Shown here one piece after another: positions 37,660-47,600 of a DNA stretch of 64,000 nucleotides. Numbering within the stretch: position 1 is the first letter of the stretch; each line of letters opens with the position of its first letter. The notes under the pieces are model-generated. The model worked only from the letters and a program-made list of their open reading frames with translations, made no database searches and had not been told where the DNA came from. The DNA comes from an uncultured Oscillospiraceae bacterium. Its GTDB lineage: Bacteria; Bacillota; Clostridia; Oscillospirales; Oscillospiraceae. The translations under genes and the position numbers were made by a program. The stretch is taken from NCBI GenBank assembly GCA_947625845.1, contig CANQQB010000001.1:1-64000 (forward strand). The letters run 5' to 3'.

Positions 37660-39155
37660 TACAGGTTATAAAGCTCGCTGTACTTCTTCGTCAGGTAATC
37701 CGTATAGGCCGTGGGGTTAAATTTGCCGCATGCGTTCTCAACCACCTGAGCAGGGGTCAGAAGGCCGCCGAATTTGTGGACCTTGTCCGTGAGCCATCCG
37801 GTCACGCCGCTCAGGTCCCCCCGGCTCACCGGACCCCACACGTCCATGTCCTTTTCCATGTTCCGCAGCATTTGCGCGCCGTAGGCGCTGCCCAGGGCAT
37901 AGGACGGGAAGTAGCCAAAACTGCCGCCGGACCAGTGGGAATCCTGCAAACAGCCCCGTTTGTCGTCCGGCACGTCCACGCCCAGATACTCCTTATAGAG
38001 CCGGTTCCACGTCCGGGGCACGTCCTTTACTTCCAGCTCGCCGCCGATGAGGGCCTTTTCGATCTCATAGCGGACCATGACGTGCAGACAGTAGGTCAGC
38101 TCGTCCGCCTCCGTGCGGATGAGGCTGGGTTGGGCCTTGTTCACCGCCCGCCAGAAGGCCTCCGCCGTCACGTCGCCCAGCTGCTCCGGGAAGAACTCCC
38201 GCATTTTCGGGAAGATAGCCTCAATAAAGGGACGGGACCGGCCGATGATGTTCTCATAAAACCGGCTCTGGCTCTCATGGACCCCCATGGACACGCCCCC
38301 GGCCAGGCACGTGTACTGCACCTCGTCCGTGATGTCCAGCTCGTACCGGGCGTGGCCGCCCTCGTGGATGACGGAATACATGGAGCTGGCCACGTCGTCC
38401 TGCTTATAGTTGGTGGTGATGCGCACGTCCTTGTTGGTGAAATTCAACGTGAACGGATGCTCCGTCTCGCCGATGCCGCAGTGGCCCCGGTCCAGGCCCA
38501 GCACGTCCATGAGATAGTCGGAGAATTTCTTCTGCTGCTCCACGGGGTAATGGCGGTGCAGGAAGCCGTCGTCCGGCTGGGGCTTTTCGCCCACGGCCTT
38601 GATCAGCGGCACCAGCTTTTCCCGCATCTCGGCGAAAAAGCCGTCCAGATAGGCCGTGTCCACTCCCCGCTCGTACTCGTTCAGCAGCGCGTCATAGGGG
38701 GCCTTGTCCGGGTCGTAATACCCGGCGAATTTCCGGTTATATTCCACCAGCTTTTCCAGGCACGGCCGGAACAGCTCGAAATCGCTCTGCTCCTTGGCCC
38801 GGTGCCACACGTCGTCCGCCTCGTTGGTGAGCTGGGCATAGGTCATATATTCCTCCGCCGGGATACGGGTAAGCTGTCGGACGGACCTGCCCAGTTCCTC
38901 CGTCTCGCGGGCATGGAGCCGGTCCAGCTCCCCCTTGTGCGCTTCCAGCACCGCCAGCGCGTCGGCCAGCACCGGGTCCGTCAGGATCTTGTGCTGCTCC
39001 CCCGCCAGCACGCCCAGGGCCACGCCCCGGCCCTCCGCCGTATCCCGCGGCGCCACCGTCACGGCGTCCAGATACAGCGCGGAGCTGGCCGCGCCAAAGG
39101 CGAACAGCTTCTTCTGTGTGCTCTCGATGAGCGCTAACGCTTCGTTCAGTTCCAT
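37659..39155 (-). CDS. M32 family metallocarboxypeptidase
   Basis: 498 aa; SSMYSVIHEGGHARYE, GVHESQSRFYENIIGRS, M32 motifs. Confidence 0.93.
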   Translation of the reverse strand: MELNEALALIESTQKKLFAFGAASSALYLDAVTVAPRDTAEGRGVALGVLAGEQHKILTDPVLADALAVLEAHKGELDRLHARETEELGRSVRQLTRIPAEEYMTYAQLTNEADDVWHRAKEQSDFELFRPCLEKLVEYNRKFAGYYDPDKAPYDALLNEYERGVDTAYLDGFFAEMREKLVPLIKAVGEKPQPDDGFLHRHYPVEQQKKFSDYLMDVLGLDRGHCGIGETEHPFTLNFTNKDVRITTNYKQDDVASSMYSVIHEGGHARYELDITDEVQYTCLAGGVSMGVHESQSRFYENIIGRSRPFIEAIFPKMREFFPEQLGDVTAEAFWRAVNKAQPSLIRTEADELTYCLHVMVRYEIEKALIGGELEVKDVPRTWNRLYKEYLGVDVPDDKRGCLQDSHWSGGSFGYFPSYALGSAYGAQMLRNMEKDMDVWGPVSRGDLSGVTGWLTDKVHKFGGLLTPAQVVENACGKFNPTAYTDYLTKKYSELYNL

Positions 39156-39170
39156 TTTTATAAACTCCTT

Positions 39171-40487
39171 TCAGTCCGTCACATATATTTGCGCGTTTGA
39201 AATATCCACATTGTCGGGCAGATACGCGGTGAAGCTCCCCTCGCCGGGAAGCGCCTCGTACACCGTCCCGTCCACGGCCACGTACACCGCCGCGTCCACG
39301 GCCGTCTCCGGCAGCGTGCCGGTGAGCTTGACGTACCCCTCAGCGGTCAGGCCCGGTTCCTCGGCGGTCAGTTCGCTGTCCGCCGCTGTGGCTCCCTCCA
39401 GCACGGTCCCGTCCCGGACCGGCGCCGGGACCACCGCCGGGTATTGCAGCAGATAGGGCAGCGTCCTCTCCGCCAGCTCGATCACCACCAGCGAGGCAGC
39501 CTGTTGGTCGACATAATCCAATCGGTAATTATTCTGCCTTGAGAAATATGCCTTGCCGAAGCTCTGGGCCATATAGGGGTACAGGCTCCGGCCGGAGGAA
39601 TCCCGGAACATGAGAAGGCTCCCGGACGCGCTTTGGTTTTCCGTCTCGATGATGATATCGTCTGCCGAGCGGAAGGGGCTGGTATAGTCGAAGGTGAAGC
39701 CGGGGTCCCAGCTGTAATCCGCCTCTACCAGCGTTCCCGTGGGGTATAGCATCTCGTAAAGGTCGCCGGTGTGGTCGTATACCGGTGTGAACGGCCCGGC
39801 GAAATAGTCCGTCTCCCGCCCCGCCGCCTGCATGATGGCGTCCGCCGCCAGGGCCGCGCCCCGGCTGTGCCAGTGGCTGTCCCAGTGCCAGTAGAGCTCT
39901 TCGTCCGCTTGCACAAACGGTTCATAAAGGTTTACATAATTTACACCCTGTGACCCCAGCACTTCCTCCAGCCGCTCCCGGTTGGAGCCCTCCGCCACGG
40001 TCACGTAGCCGGGCGCGTGCTCAGGATAGAGGGTATACTTGCCACAGGGGACGGTGAAGAGGAAGTCCGCGCCCCGGCTCTCGGCGTACTCCTGCATCAG
40101 GGCCAGACTCCGGGCAGCGCACCAGATCTGACGGTCCGTCATCTGGTTCGCGCCGGAGATGTCGTTGACCGCCGCGCCGTAAAAGAGCCACCCGTCCGGG
40201 CCGATGAGCACGTCGTCGTTGGCGGAGGTAGCGAAGCCGTCGGCGCACAGCCGGTCCCAGGCGGTGACGCCCTCCAAGCGCCCGAAAAAGCTGTTGGCCA
40301 CATAATTTTGCAGCTCGCTCAGCACGTTCTTGTTGAAGCTGCCGTCCATCTTTGTCAGCCTGGGCACGGCGGCGGGGATCTCGTTGGCGGCCGCCGGAGC
40401 CGGTCCCGCGACCAGCATGCCCACGCTGGGGACCAGGCACGCCAGGAAGAACACCGCGGCGAACAGGACGTATCCGATTTTCTTCAT
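39171..40487 (-). CDS. DHHW/AlgX-like SGNH-type protein
   Basis: Signal anchor; LIGPDGWLFY...YWHWDSHWHSRGAALAADAIMQAAG; MFRDSSGRSLYPYMAQSF; adjacent to MBOAT. Confidence 0.8.
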   Translation of the reverse strand: MKKIGYVLFAAVFFLACLVPSVGMLVAGPAPAAANEIPAAVPRLTKMDGSFNKNVLSELQNYVANSFFGRLEGVTAWDRLCADGFATSANDDVLIGPDGWLFYGAAVNDISGANQMTDRQIWCAARSLALMQEYAESRGADFLFTVPCGKYTLYPEHAPGYVTVAEGSNRERLEEVLGSQGVNYVNLYEPFVQADEELYWHWDSHWHSRGAALAADAIMQAAGRETDYFAGPFTPVYDHTGDLYEMLYPTGTLVEADYSWDPGFTFDYTSPFRSADDIIIETENQSASGSLLMFRDSSGRSLYPYMAQSFGKAYFSRQNNYRLDYVDQQAASLVVIELAERTLPYLLQYPAVVPAPVRDGTVLEGATAADSELTAEEPGLTAEGYVKLTGTLPETAVDAAVYVAVDGTVYEALPGEGSFTAYLPDNVDISNAQIYVTD

Positions 40488-40502
40488 CGCGCTCCCCTCC
40501 CC

Positions 40503-41960
40503 TCAGAATTGCAGGTAGATGAACGGCGCAAAGCCGCTCTGGGCCATATTCATCACGCACAGCACGAAAAGTCCCAGCGCCAGCGCATAGGACAGCCCCT
40601 GCGCCCAGCTCTTTTCGCTCCACGCCGTCCACCACGCGGGAACCAGAGACACCGCCAGACCGAACGCCAGAACGAATGCCGCCAGAGGCGTGCAGAGGAC
40701 CTGCAATTGCAGCGTGGCCGCCGGGGTGAATTCCCAGCCCGTGAACATGGCGGCCAGCATTTGACCCGCCTGCGCCAGGCTCCCGGCCCGGAACAGCACC
40801 ACGCCCAGCAATATCACCAGCCAGGTGTACAGCCGCAGGACCCACCGCCCGGCAGCCGATTTTTCCAGCTTGCGGACCGGGATGAGCCCCACGCCCTCCA
40901 GAGCGCAAAATGTGCCGTGCCACAGTCCCCACAGCACGAAGTTCCAGGCCGCCCCGTGCCACAGGCCCGTCAGCAGCCACACCACCGCCATGGGAATGAG
41001 GATGGACAGCTTATTGGCCGTGCGTCGGCCGTACTTTTTCGACCACCTCTTATAGAGCCCTTGCAGCGGTCCGCTCATGACCAGGGGCATGTAGACGTAG
41101 TTCCGGAACCAGGTGGTCAGGCTGATGTGCCAGCGCTTCCAGAAATCCGTGAGTCCCAGGGCCGTGTAGGGCCTGTCGAAGTTCTCCGGGAGCTCGAAAC
41201 CGAACACCCGGCCGATGCCGATGGCCATATCGGAATACCCGGCAAAATCGAAATAGATCTGCACAGCGTAGCCCACGGCCCCCATCCAGGCCAGCCGCGC
41301 GTCAAGAACAGAGCCGGCATAAATGCCGTCCACCAGCTTGCCTACGATGTCCGCTATGAGCAGCTTTTTGGCCATGCCCACGACCAGCCGCCGGATGCCT
41401 TGGGCCGTTTTCTCCGCCGAGCAGGAACGCTCTCGCAGCTGAGGCGCGGCTGTCTTCCACCCCACGATGGGGCCGGACAGGATGGTGGGGAAAAAGGCAA
41501 TATACAACGCCGTATCCAGCAGGCTTTTCGCCATATTCGACCGCTTGCGGTAGACCTCGATGCCGTAGCTCAGAGCGGTGAAGGTGAAAAATGACACGCC
41601 CAGGGGCAGCGGCACGCCCGGCAGGGGAATGGCCGTACCGAAAAGGGTATTGATGTTGGCCACGAAAAAGTCCAGGTATTTGAATACCCCCAAGGCCCCC
41701 AGGTCCACTATCGCCAACAAGATCACGATGGCCCGGCGTTTCCTCTGGCTCTCCGCCGCGCCCAGGAGCCGGCCTGCGCCCCAGTTGACCAGGACGCCCC
41801 CCAGCAGCACCGGCACATAGACCAGTCGTCCGAAGCTGTAAAAGACCAGACTGGCCAGCAGCAGGACCGCGTTTTTTCCCTTGACGCCGGGGACGATATG
41901 GTACACGGCGAACACCGCCGGGAAAAACACAAACAGAAAGATCGCGCTGGAAAACACCAT
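40503..41960 (-). CDS. MBOAT family O-acyltransferase (AlgI-like)
   Basis: 485 aa; PILSGPIVGWKTAAPQL, YFDFAGYSDMAIGIGRVFGFELPENFDRPY, LTGLWHGAAWNFVLWGLWHG. Confidence 0.93.
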   Translation of the reverse strand: MVFSSAIFLFVFFPAVFAVYHIVPGVKGKNAVLLLASLVFYSFGRLVYVPVLLGGVLVNWGAGRLLGAAESQRKRRAIVILLAIVDLGALGVFKYLDFFVANINTLFGTAIPLPGVPLPLGVSFFTFTALSYGIEVYRKRSNMAKSLLDTALYIAFFPTILSGPIVGWKTAAPQLRERSCSAEKTAQGIRRLVVGMAKKLLIADIVGKLVDGIYAGSVLDARLAWMGAVGYAVQIYFDFAGYSDMAIGIGRVFGFELPENFDRPYTALGLTDFWKRWHISLTTWFRNYVYMPLVMSGPLQGLYKRWSKKYGRRTANKLSILIPMAVVWLLTGLWHGAAWNFVLWGLWHGTFCALEGVGLIPVRKLEKSAAGRWVLRLYTWLVILLGVVLFRAGSLAQAGQMLAAMFTGWEFTPAATLQLQVLCTPLAAFVLAFGLAVSLVPAWWTAWSEKSWAQGLSYALALGLFVLCVMNMAQSGFAPFIYLQF

Positions 41961-42054
41961 GGCGCTGTCCTCCTTTCTTTTGCGAAAAGCGGGACGAACA
42001 AGTCGTCCCGCTATATATTTGCCTCAGAAAGACACCTCGTATCTTTCCATCGAC

Positions 42055-42903
42055 TCAGCACCACTCTTTGTAACCCTTATCGCTGTCCTCTTTTTTGCCC
42101 TCGGGCTTGACGTAGGACACGACCACCCGGCGGTTGGGCTCCGTGCCGATGGAGCTGGTGGTAACGCCCTCGTAGTCCTGCAAGGCGGCATGGATCACGT
42201 GCCGCTCATAGGAATTCATGGGCTCCAGCGCCATGCTGCGCTTATACTTGATGGCCTTTTCCGCCATCTTCTCCGCCAGCCGGACCAGGGAGTCCTCCCG
42301 CTTGGAGCGGTAGTTTTCCGCGTCCACGTTGATGTGGCCGTGGCGGTCGCTGCCCCGGTTCACGGCGTAGTTGGTCAGGTACTGGATGGCGTCCAGGGTC
42401 TCACCCCGACGGCCGATCACCGCGCCGATGTGCTCGCCGCTGAGCTGCACGTCCAAACCACCGTTTTCCCGGGGACTGATGGCGATGTCCGCCTGCACGC
42501 CCATGTGCGCCAGCAGGCCCTTCAAAAAGGCCTCCGTCTGCTCGGCCTGGGACCCCTCCGGCCTGGTGTAGTCAGCCGCCGCGGGCTTGGGCGATTCCGC
42601 CTTGGGCGCGGGCGCGGGCTTGGGAGCCGCCGGCTTAGGGGTAGGCGCGGGCTTGGGAGCCGCGGCCTTAGGCGCAGCCGGCGCGGGTTTTGCCGCAGGC
42701 TTGGGCGCGGGCTTGGGCGCTTCGTCCGGCGTCTCGTAGCTCAGGCGCACCACCGCCTCCACGGCGCCGATGCCGAACACGCCCTTCTTGCCCCGCTCTA
42801 TGATCTCCACGGACACATCGTCCCGCTCCAGGCCCAGCTCCGCCAGGCCCTTCGCAATGGCGTCGTCCGTTGTCTTTCCATGGACTTCTATCGACTTTTG
42901 CAT
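42055..42903 (-). CDS. khpB: RNA-binding protein KhpB/Jag
   Basis: Jag-N MQKSIEVHGKTTDDAIAKGLAELGL...GKKGVFGIG; KH/R3H region GAVIGRRGETLDAIQYLTNYAVNR...MNSYERHVIHAAL; long Pro/Ala/Lys linker. Confidence 0.92.
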   Translation of the reverse strand: MQKSIEVHGKTTDDAIAKGLAELGLERDDVSVEIIERGKKGVFGIGAVEAVVRLSYETPDEAPKPAPKPAAKPAPAAPKAAAPKPAPTPKPAAPKPAPAPKAESPKPAAADYTRPEGSQAEQTEAFLKGLLAHMGVQADIAISPRENGGLDVQLSGEHIGAVIGRRGETLDAIQYLTNYAVNRGSDRHGHINVDAENYRSKREDSLVRLAEKMAEKAIKYKRSMALEPMNSYERHVIHAALQDYEGVTTSSIGTEPNRRVVVSYVKPEGKKEDSDKGYKEWC

Positions 42904-42925
42904 TGACTCGTTGTCCTCCGTCAAC

Positions 42926-44284
42926 TCACTCACTGTCGCCGGCCGGCGCTTCATCATCCGCCTCCGGCGCTTTTTCCTCGGCCGCAGGAGCCGCCTCGAT
43001 CTGCGCAGGCGAGCTCTCCTCGGCCTTGGTCTCGGCGGTCGGCTCTGCAGCCGCCTCCGTCTGGTCATACGCCGCGCTCTCCGCCGCGGCGGCCTTCGTC
43101 TTTTCCTCGGCCTCGTCCGGGTTGGAGTACCGGTCCGCCACATAGGCCCGGCCACGGGCATAGCGCCGGTCGCCTACCTGGGAGTCGGGGATATCGTCCT
43201 CGCTCAGGCCCAGCTTGGCCAGCTTTGCGGCCCTTGCCTCGGCGGCCTTGCGCTCCACTTCCTTCTGCGCGGCCACGGCGCGCTTGTTCTTCTTGGAGGT
43301 ATTGCGGTTCTCCACGGTCGCGCCCTCGGCCTTCAGGCGCTCTGTCTCGGCCCGTTTGGCCTCCAGCTCCGCCTCTTTGGCCTTCTCCCGCTCGATGCGG
43401 TCGGCGTCCTCCACGTCAAGCTGCTTGGCGTACACCCGGTTCAGGATCATATCCTGAGCGATGGCAAACACGCTCTGGGCGATCCAGTAGATGCCCATGA
43501 CGGCGGGCATGGTGAAGCAGATATAAAGGCTCATCAGCGGCATGATCAGGTTCATGGTCCGCATCTGCCGCTGGGTATCGGCGGTCTGGGGACTGGCGGC
43601 GTTGGCCGCCTTCATGGAAAACCAGCTCAAAAGCGCCGACAGCACCGGGATCATGAACAGGCCCAGCGCCGGCAGCCACGCCGACGCCTCGGAGAAATCC
43701 CACCGCCAGAACGCGAACGACGGGGTGGAGCTCAGGTCCAGGCCCAGGAACTTATAGCTGAGAGGCTGGAGCTTGTCCGAGATACCGGCGAAGGCGTCGA
43801 AGTGCTCGGTGATGAACTTGGACTGGAATATCTGGTCGTAAAAGGCCGTGCGCCCGGTCTGGGTCTGATAGCCCAGAGCCGCCAGCTTCTGGAAGATGGC
43901 GCCGCCCTCGGCCAGCAGGTCCTCCCCCACGCCCATCATGATGGTCAGGGGGTAACGGATGGCCTGGTACAGAGCGATCAAAATGGGGAACGGCAGGAAG
44001 CTCCACAGGCACCCGCCCATGGGGTTGACGCCCTCCTCTTTATAGAGCTTGGCCATCTCCATCTGATAGCGCTGCTGATCGTTGCCGAATTTCTTCTCCA
44101 GCTCCTTCAGCCGGGGCGTCATGCGGCTCATGCGCATCATGCTCTTCTTGCTCTTGAGCTGGAAGGGCAGCATGATGAGCTTTACCACCAGTGCGAACAA
44201 AATGACGGCCACGCCGTAGTTGCCCACAAAGTCGTAAAGCCAGAGCATCAGCACGCCAAAGGGCTTCGCGATAGCTTTTAACAT
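42926..44284 (-). CDS. yidC: YidC/OxaA membrane protein insertase
   Basis: 452 aa; LIMLPFQLKSKKSMMRMSRMTPRLKELEKKFGNDQQRYQMEMAKLYKEEGVNPMGGCLWSFLPFPILIALYQAI. Confidence 0.95.
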   Translation of the reverse strand: MLKAIAKPFGVLMLWLYDFVGNYGVAVILFALVVKLIMLPFQLKSKKSMMRMSRMTPRLKELEKKFGNDQQRYQMEMAKLYKEEGVNPMGGCLWSFLPFPILIALYQAIRYPLTIMMGVGEDLLAEGGAIFQKLAALGYQTQTGRTAFYDQIFQSKFITEHFDAFAGISDKLQPLSYKFLGLDLSSTPSFAFWRWDFSEASAWLPALGLFMIPVLSALLSWFSMKAANAASPQTADTQRQMRTMNLIMPLMSLYICFTMPAVMGIYWIAQSVFAIAQDMILNRVYAKQLDVEDADRIEREKAKEAELEAKRAETERLKAEGATVENRNTSKKNKRAVAAQKEVERKAAEARAAKLAKLGLSEDDIPDSQVGDRRYARGRAYVADRYSNPDEAEEKTKAAAAESAAYDQTEAAAEPTAETKAEESSPAQIEAAPAAEEKAPEADDEAPAGDSE

Positions 44285-44300
44285 ATTCTTCTCCTAAATT

Positions 44301-44519
44301 TTACGGTACAGGGTCGTAAAACTCGTGTTCACCCCTATGGAATGGGTGGCACCGGCAAAACCGCCTGAGCGCCAGCCACCCGCCCTTCCAGGCGCCGTAC
44401 CGCTCGATGGCGGTGATGGCGTACTGGCTGCACGTGGGGATGAACCGACAGTGGGGCCTGGTGTACGGGGAGATGCGCTTCCGATAGAAACGGATACAAG
44501 CCAGCAGCAGCCGCTTCAC
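44301..44519 (-). CDS. yidD: Membrane protein insertion efficiency factor YidD
   Basis: 72 aa; [54 protein letters not shown]-like. Confidence 0.93.
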   Translation of the reverse strand: MKRLLLACIRFYRKRISPYTRPHCRFIPTCSQYAITAIERYGAWKGGWLALRRFCRCHPFHRGEHEFYDPVP

Positions 44520-44851
44520 AGCGCCGCCCCCAGCTCTTCGCTCGCGGACAGAAATTCTTTTTCCAGACGCCGGTACTCCGCCGAGGCGGCCCGTGTCCGG
44601 GCCACGACCACAAAGTCATAGCCCTTGCGGATGCCGTCCTCATGCAGACGGTATATCTCCCGCAGACGGCGGCGCACCAGATTGCGCGTGTGGGCCTTGC
44701 CCACCTTGGCGGTCACGGTGATGCCCAGGCGGTTTTCCCGCCCGTTCGTCCTGCGGGCATATACCACCAGGCAGGGCCGCACGGCGCTGACGCCTTTGCG
44801 GTAGACCCGCCGGAAATCCCGGTCCAGTTTCAGGGAGGTGGTCGCTCTCAC
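44516..44851 (-). CDS. rnpA: Ribonuclease P protein component
   Basis: 111 aa; [32 protein letters not shown]. Confidence 0.95.
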   Translation of the reverse strand: MRATTSLKLDRDFRRVYRKGVSAVRPCLVVYARRTNGRENRLGITVTAKVGKAHTRNLVRRRLREIYRLHEDGIRKGYDFVVVARTRAASAEYRRLEKEFLSASEELGAAL

Positions 44852-44876
44852 GGTTCCCCGTTCACCGATCTGTGTC

Positions 44877-45011
44877 TCAGTAGCTCAGCTTCTTGCGGCC
44901 CTTGGCGCGGCGGGCGGACAGCACTTTCCGGCCGTTGCGGGTGGACATGCGCTTGCGGAAGCCATGCTCCATCTGGGCGTGGCGCTTCTTGGGCTGATAG
45001 GTTCGCAGCAT
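44877..45011 (-). CDS. rpmH: 50S ribosomal protein L34
   Basis: 44 aa [44 protein letters not shown] read on minus strand (below ORF-track cutoff). Confidence 0.95.
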   Translation of the reverse strand: MLRTYQPKKRHAQMEHGFRKRMSTRNGRKVLSARRAKGRKKLSY

Positions 45012-45140
45012 TTTCGTTTCGTCCTTTCTTTTACAAATTACTCATCGTCGGCCTTTCGGCCGCCGTTAGTTGGCTTTTCATGCAGCAACTTGGTTATTAT
45101 ATAAAAAATGTGATGGTATGTCAACCAAAATTTACAGTGT

Positions 45141-45170
45141 CACAGCCGGCGGGTCATCCCGCCGGCTGTG
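45141..45170 (-). terminator. Intrinsic terminator-like hairpin downstream of PT-repeat gene
   Basis: Perfect 13-bp stem CACAGCCGGCGGG-tcat-CCCGCCGGCTGTG. Confidence 0.6.
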
Positions 45171-45194
45171 AAATATTTATCTGTTATGCCGTCA

Positions 45195-47432
45195 TCACTT
45201 ATGTTCGTCCGCCGCGCACTTTCTCGTCAGCAGCAGCACCAGCACCAGCGCCGCGGCGCTCCCGGCCAGCAGGGCCAGCCACAGGCCCAAATTGTTCCCG
45301 TCACCGGTGGGCGGTGACACAGCCGCCGTGCTGGTGGGCACGGCCGTAGGCGCCGCTGTAGGCGCCGCCGTGGGCGCCGCCGTGGGCGCGGGGGTAAGCG
45401 TGGGCGCTGCCGTGGGCACGGGCGTCAGGGTCGGGGTAGGCGTGGGCTCCGGCGTCAACGTCGGCGTGGGCGTGGGCTCCGGCGTCAGGGTCGGCGTCGG
45501 CGTGGGCTCAGCCGTCGGTTCGGCCGTGGGTTCAGCCGTGGGCTCCGCCGTAGGTTCGGCCGTGGGCTCGGCCGTGGGTTCCGCCGTAGGCTCTACAGTC
45601 GCCGGCGGCGTGGGCACCGTATACGCCAGCGCGTAGACAGAGAACCTGTCCGTCAGAATGGTGACGGTGGCGGGGTCCTCGTCCTGGTCGGCCAGGATGG
45701 CCGCCTCCTCGTCGCCCTCATGCAGGCGTATCACGGAGAAGGTGCGGTCCTCGGCCCGCAGCGCCTCCGGGATGCTGATGACCAACTGGAGCGTCTTGCC
45801 CTCGGCCAGCTCCGTGATGGGCGTCATGGTGCCGTCCACCGTCTTGAAAAGCTTCAGGTCCAGGTACTGGCCCACGGTGCCAATGCCGCTCAGCCTCTGA
45901 ATGGCGGTGTCCACCAGCGCCTTCTGCTCGTCGGTGACCGTGGAAGAGGCGTCCTCCAGGTCCAGCTGCACGGACACGCTCCCCGCCAGCCGGTCTTCCT
46001 CCGTCAGCAGAAGTTCCGCCAGGGTCATCCCATCCGGCAGCGTCACGTCCGGCAGATCCTCATTGCCCTTGTTGACCTGGCCCTCCACGCTGGGAACGGA
46101 CGTAGGCGCTTCCTCAACGGGCGCGGGTACCGCCGTGGGTTCCGCGGTCGGCTCCGGTGTGGGTTCCGCCGTGGGTTCCGGCGTGGGCTCTGCAGTCGGT
46201 TCCGGTGTGGGTTCCGCCGTCGGCTCCGGCGTAGGCTCCGCAGTCGGTTCCGGTGTGGGCTCCGCCGTGGGTTCCGCCGTCGGTTCAGGCGTGGGCTCCG
46301 CAGTCGGCTCCGGTGTGGGCTCCGCCGTGGGTTCCGGTGTGGGTTCCGCCGTCGGTTCAGGCGTGGGCTCCGCAGTCGGCTCCGGCGTGGGTTCCGCCGT
46401 CGGTTCCGGTGTTGCCGGGATCTCCACCGATACCTGCACAGAGGCGGTATAACCATTATAGTTGGCCGTGACGGTCAGCACCGGCGTGGTTTCCTCCGGG
46501 GCCACGGTCAGCGTCGGGCCGTCCATGTGGGAAACGCCGTCCACGGCCCAGGAAGCGCTCCCGCTCACGTCCACGCTCACCGGCCCGTCGACCGTCATCA
46601 ACCCCAGCGACGCGCCATAGGCCGTCATTCCGCCCGCAGCTACCGACCCGCTCTCCGGCCCGCCGGTCACATACAGGCTCGTCTCCGACACAGGCAGGAC
46701 GGAGAACCAGCCCATGCTGCTCCAGTCAGGACTCGGACCGCCGGTCCAGCCCACCGGCTGATGATTCATCGCATCCGTGCCGCCCTGGACCACACAGTTA
46801 TAGCCGCCGTCCACGGCAAACTCCCCGGACACGCCCTCCGCAGTCACGGCGCCGCCCATCACGGTGACCTTACCGGATATGGCCGGCATGTTGGTCATGG
46901 CGTTGCGAGCTGCCTCCATCCGGCCGTCCCCGCCTTTTGACGCGGCCCAGATGGTCAGGCTGCTCTCGTCATTCTCTTCCACGGTGATGCCGGGTACGCG
47001 CATCTTGGCGCCGTCTTTTAAGATCAAGTTGACCTCGCCGGTCACCGTGACGGCGCTGGTAAGCGTCAGCCAGGGGTCCACGCCGTCAATGGGGTCGACC
47101 ACGTACCAGCCCTCCGTCCACTCCGCAGCGTCGGCCGTGAGCACGTTGGCGGTCTCGTTTTTCATGTTCTGCTCGACCGGGTCAAAATAGTCCACGGCCT
47201 CCGTGGCCCACGCGTAGGGTGCGGGCTCAGGCACGGCCTCAGGCGCGGCCTCCTCGGGCACAGCCTCGTCGCCGTACTCCGGCATGGTATCCGGCTCGGC
47301 GGCCGGTTCCTCCCAGGGCGCCTCTTCCGCCGGTTCCTCCACCGGCGCTTCCTCCGCGTAGGCGCTCACGCCGGCAAACCCGGCCAGCAGCGCCAGGCAC
47401 AGCAACAGGGACAGTAGTCTTTTACGCTTCAT
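45195..47432 (-). CDS. PT-repeat surface protein with sortase-like C-terminus
   Basis: [26 protein letters not shown] signal; ~25 PTAEPTPE-type units; C-terminal [33 protein letters not shown]. Confidence 0.85.
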   Translation of the reverse strand: MKRKRLLSLLLCLALLAGFAGVSAYAEEAPVEEPAEEAPWEEPAAEPDTMPEYGDEAVPEEAAPEAVPEPAPYAWATEAVDYFDPVEQNMKNETANVLTADAAEWTEGWYVVDPIDGVDPWLTLTSAVTVTGEVNLILKDGAKMRVPGITVEENDESSLTIWAASKGGDGRMEAARNAMTNMPAISGKVTVMGGAVTAEGVSGEFAVDGGYNCVVQGGTDAMNHQPVGWTGGPSPDWSSMGWFSVLPVSETSLYVTGGPESGSVAAGGMTAYGASLGLMTVDGPVSVDVSGSASWAVDGVSHMDGPTLTVAPEETTPVLTVTANYNGYTASVQVSVEIPATPEPTAEPTPEPTAEPTPEPTAEPTPEPTAEPTPEPTAEPTPEPTAEPTAEPTPEPTAEPTPEPTAEPTPEPTAEPTPEPTAEPTPEPTAEPTAVPAPVEEAPTSVPSVEGQVNKGNEDLPDVTLPDGMTLAELLLTEEDRLAGSVSVQLDLEDASSTVTDEQKALVDTAIQRLSGIGTVGQYLDLKLFKTVDGTMTPITELAEGKTLQLVISIPEALRAEDRTFSVIRLHEGDEEAAILADQDEDPATVTILTDRFSVYALAYTVPTPPATVEPTAEPTAEPTAEPTAEPTAEPTAEPTAEPTPTPTLTPEPTPTPTLTPEPTPTPTLTPVPTAAPTLTPAPTAAPTAAPTAAPTAVPTSTAAVSPPTGDGNNLGLWLALLAGSAAALVLVLLLTRKCAADEHK
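46108..46425 (-). repeat. Degenerate tandem array encoding the PTAEPTPE stalk
   Basis: Repeated GGCGTGGGCTCCGCAGTCGGCTCCGGTGTGGG-type units; second shorter array near 45500-45600. Confidence 0.85.
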
Positions 47433-47600
47433 GTCGATCCCTCCGATCATAAACGTATGGGCAAACGCTGATCCTTTCCGGTCCCACTTTAGCACACCGG
47501 AAACAAAAAGTAAATACAAATACAAAAAGTTAATATTGTATGTGCAAAACCGCCCCAACGCTGAAAGCGTCAGAGCGGCTTGTAAGCTCCTTATCCCGTT

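Noticed and set aside
42055-43161. 368-aa ORF start for KhpB/Jag
   Set aside because: Upstream part is Arg/Pro-rich out-of-frame yidC sequence; the Jag-N domain begins at ATG 42903.
45012-45195. AT-rich spacer upstream of rpmH considered as oriC
   Set aside because: No convincing cluster of DnaA boxes and no dnaA gene; the strong hairpin is better explained as a terminator.
45500-46425. Tandem repeat arrays considered as CRISPR
   Set aside because: Repeats are contiguous without spacers and translate in frame as PTAEPTPE stalk units.
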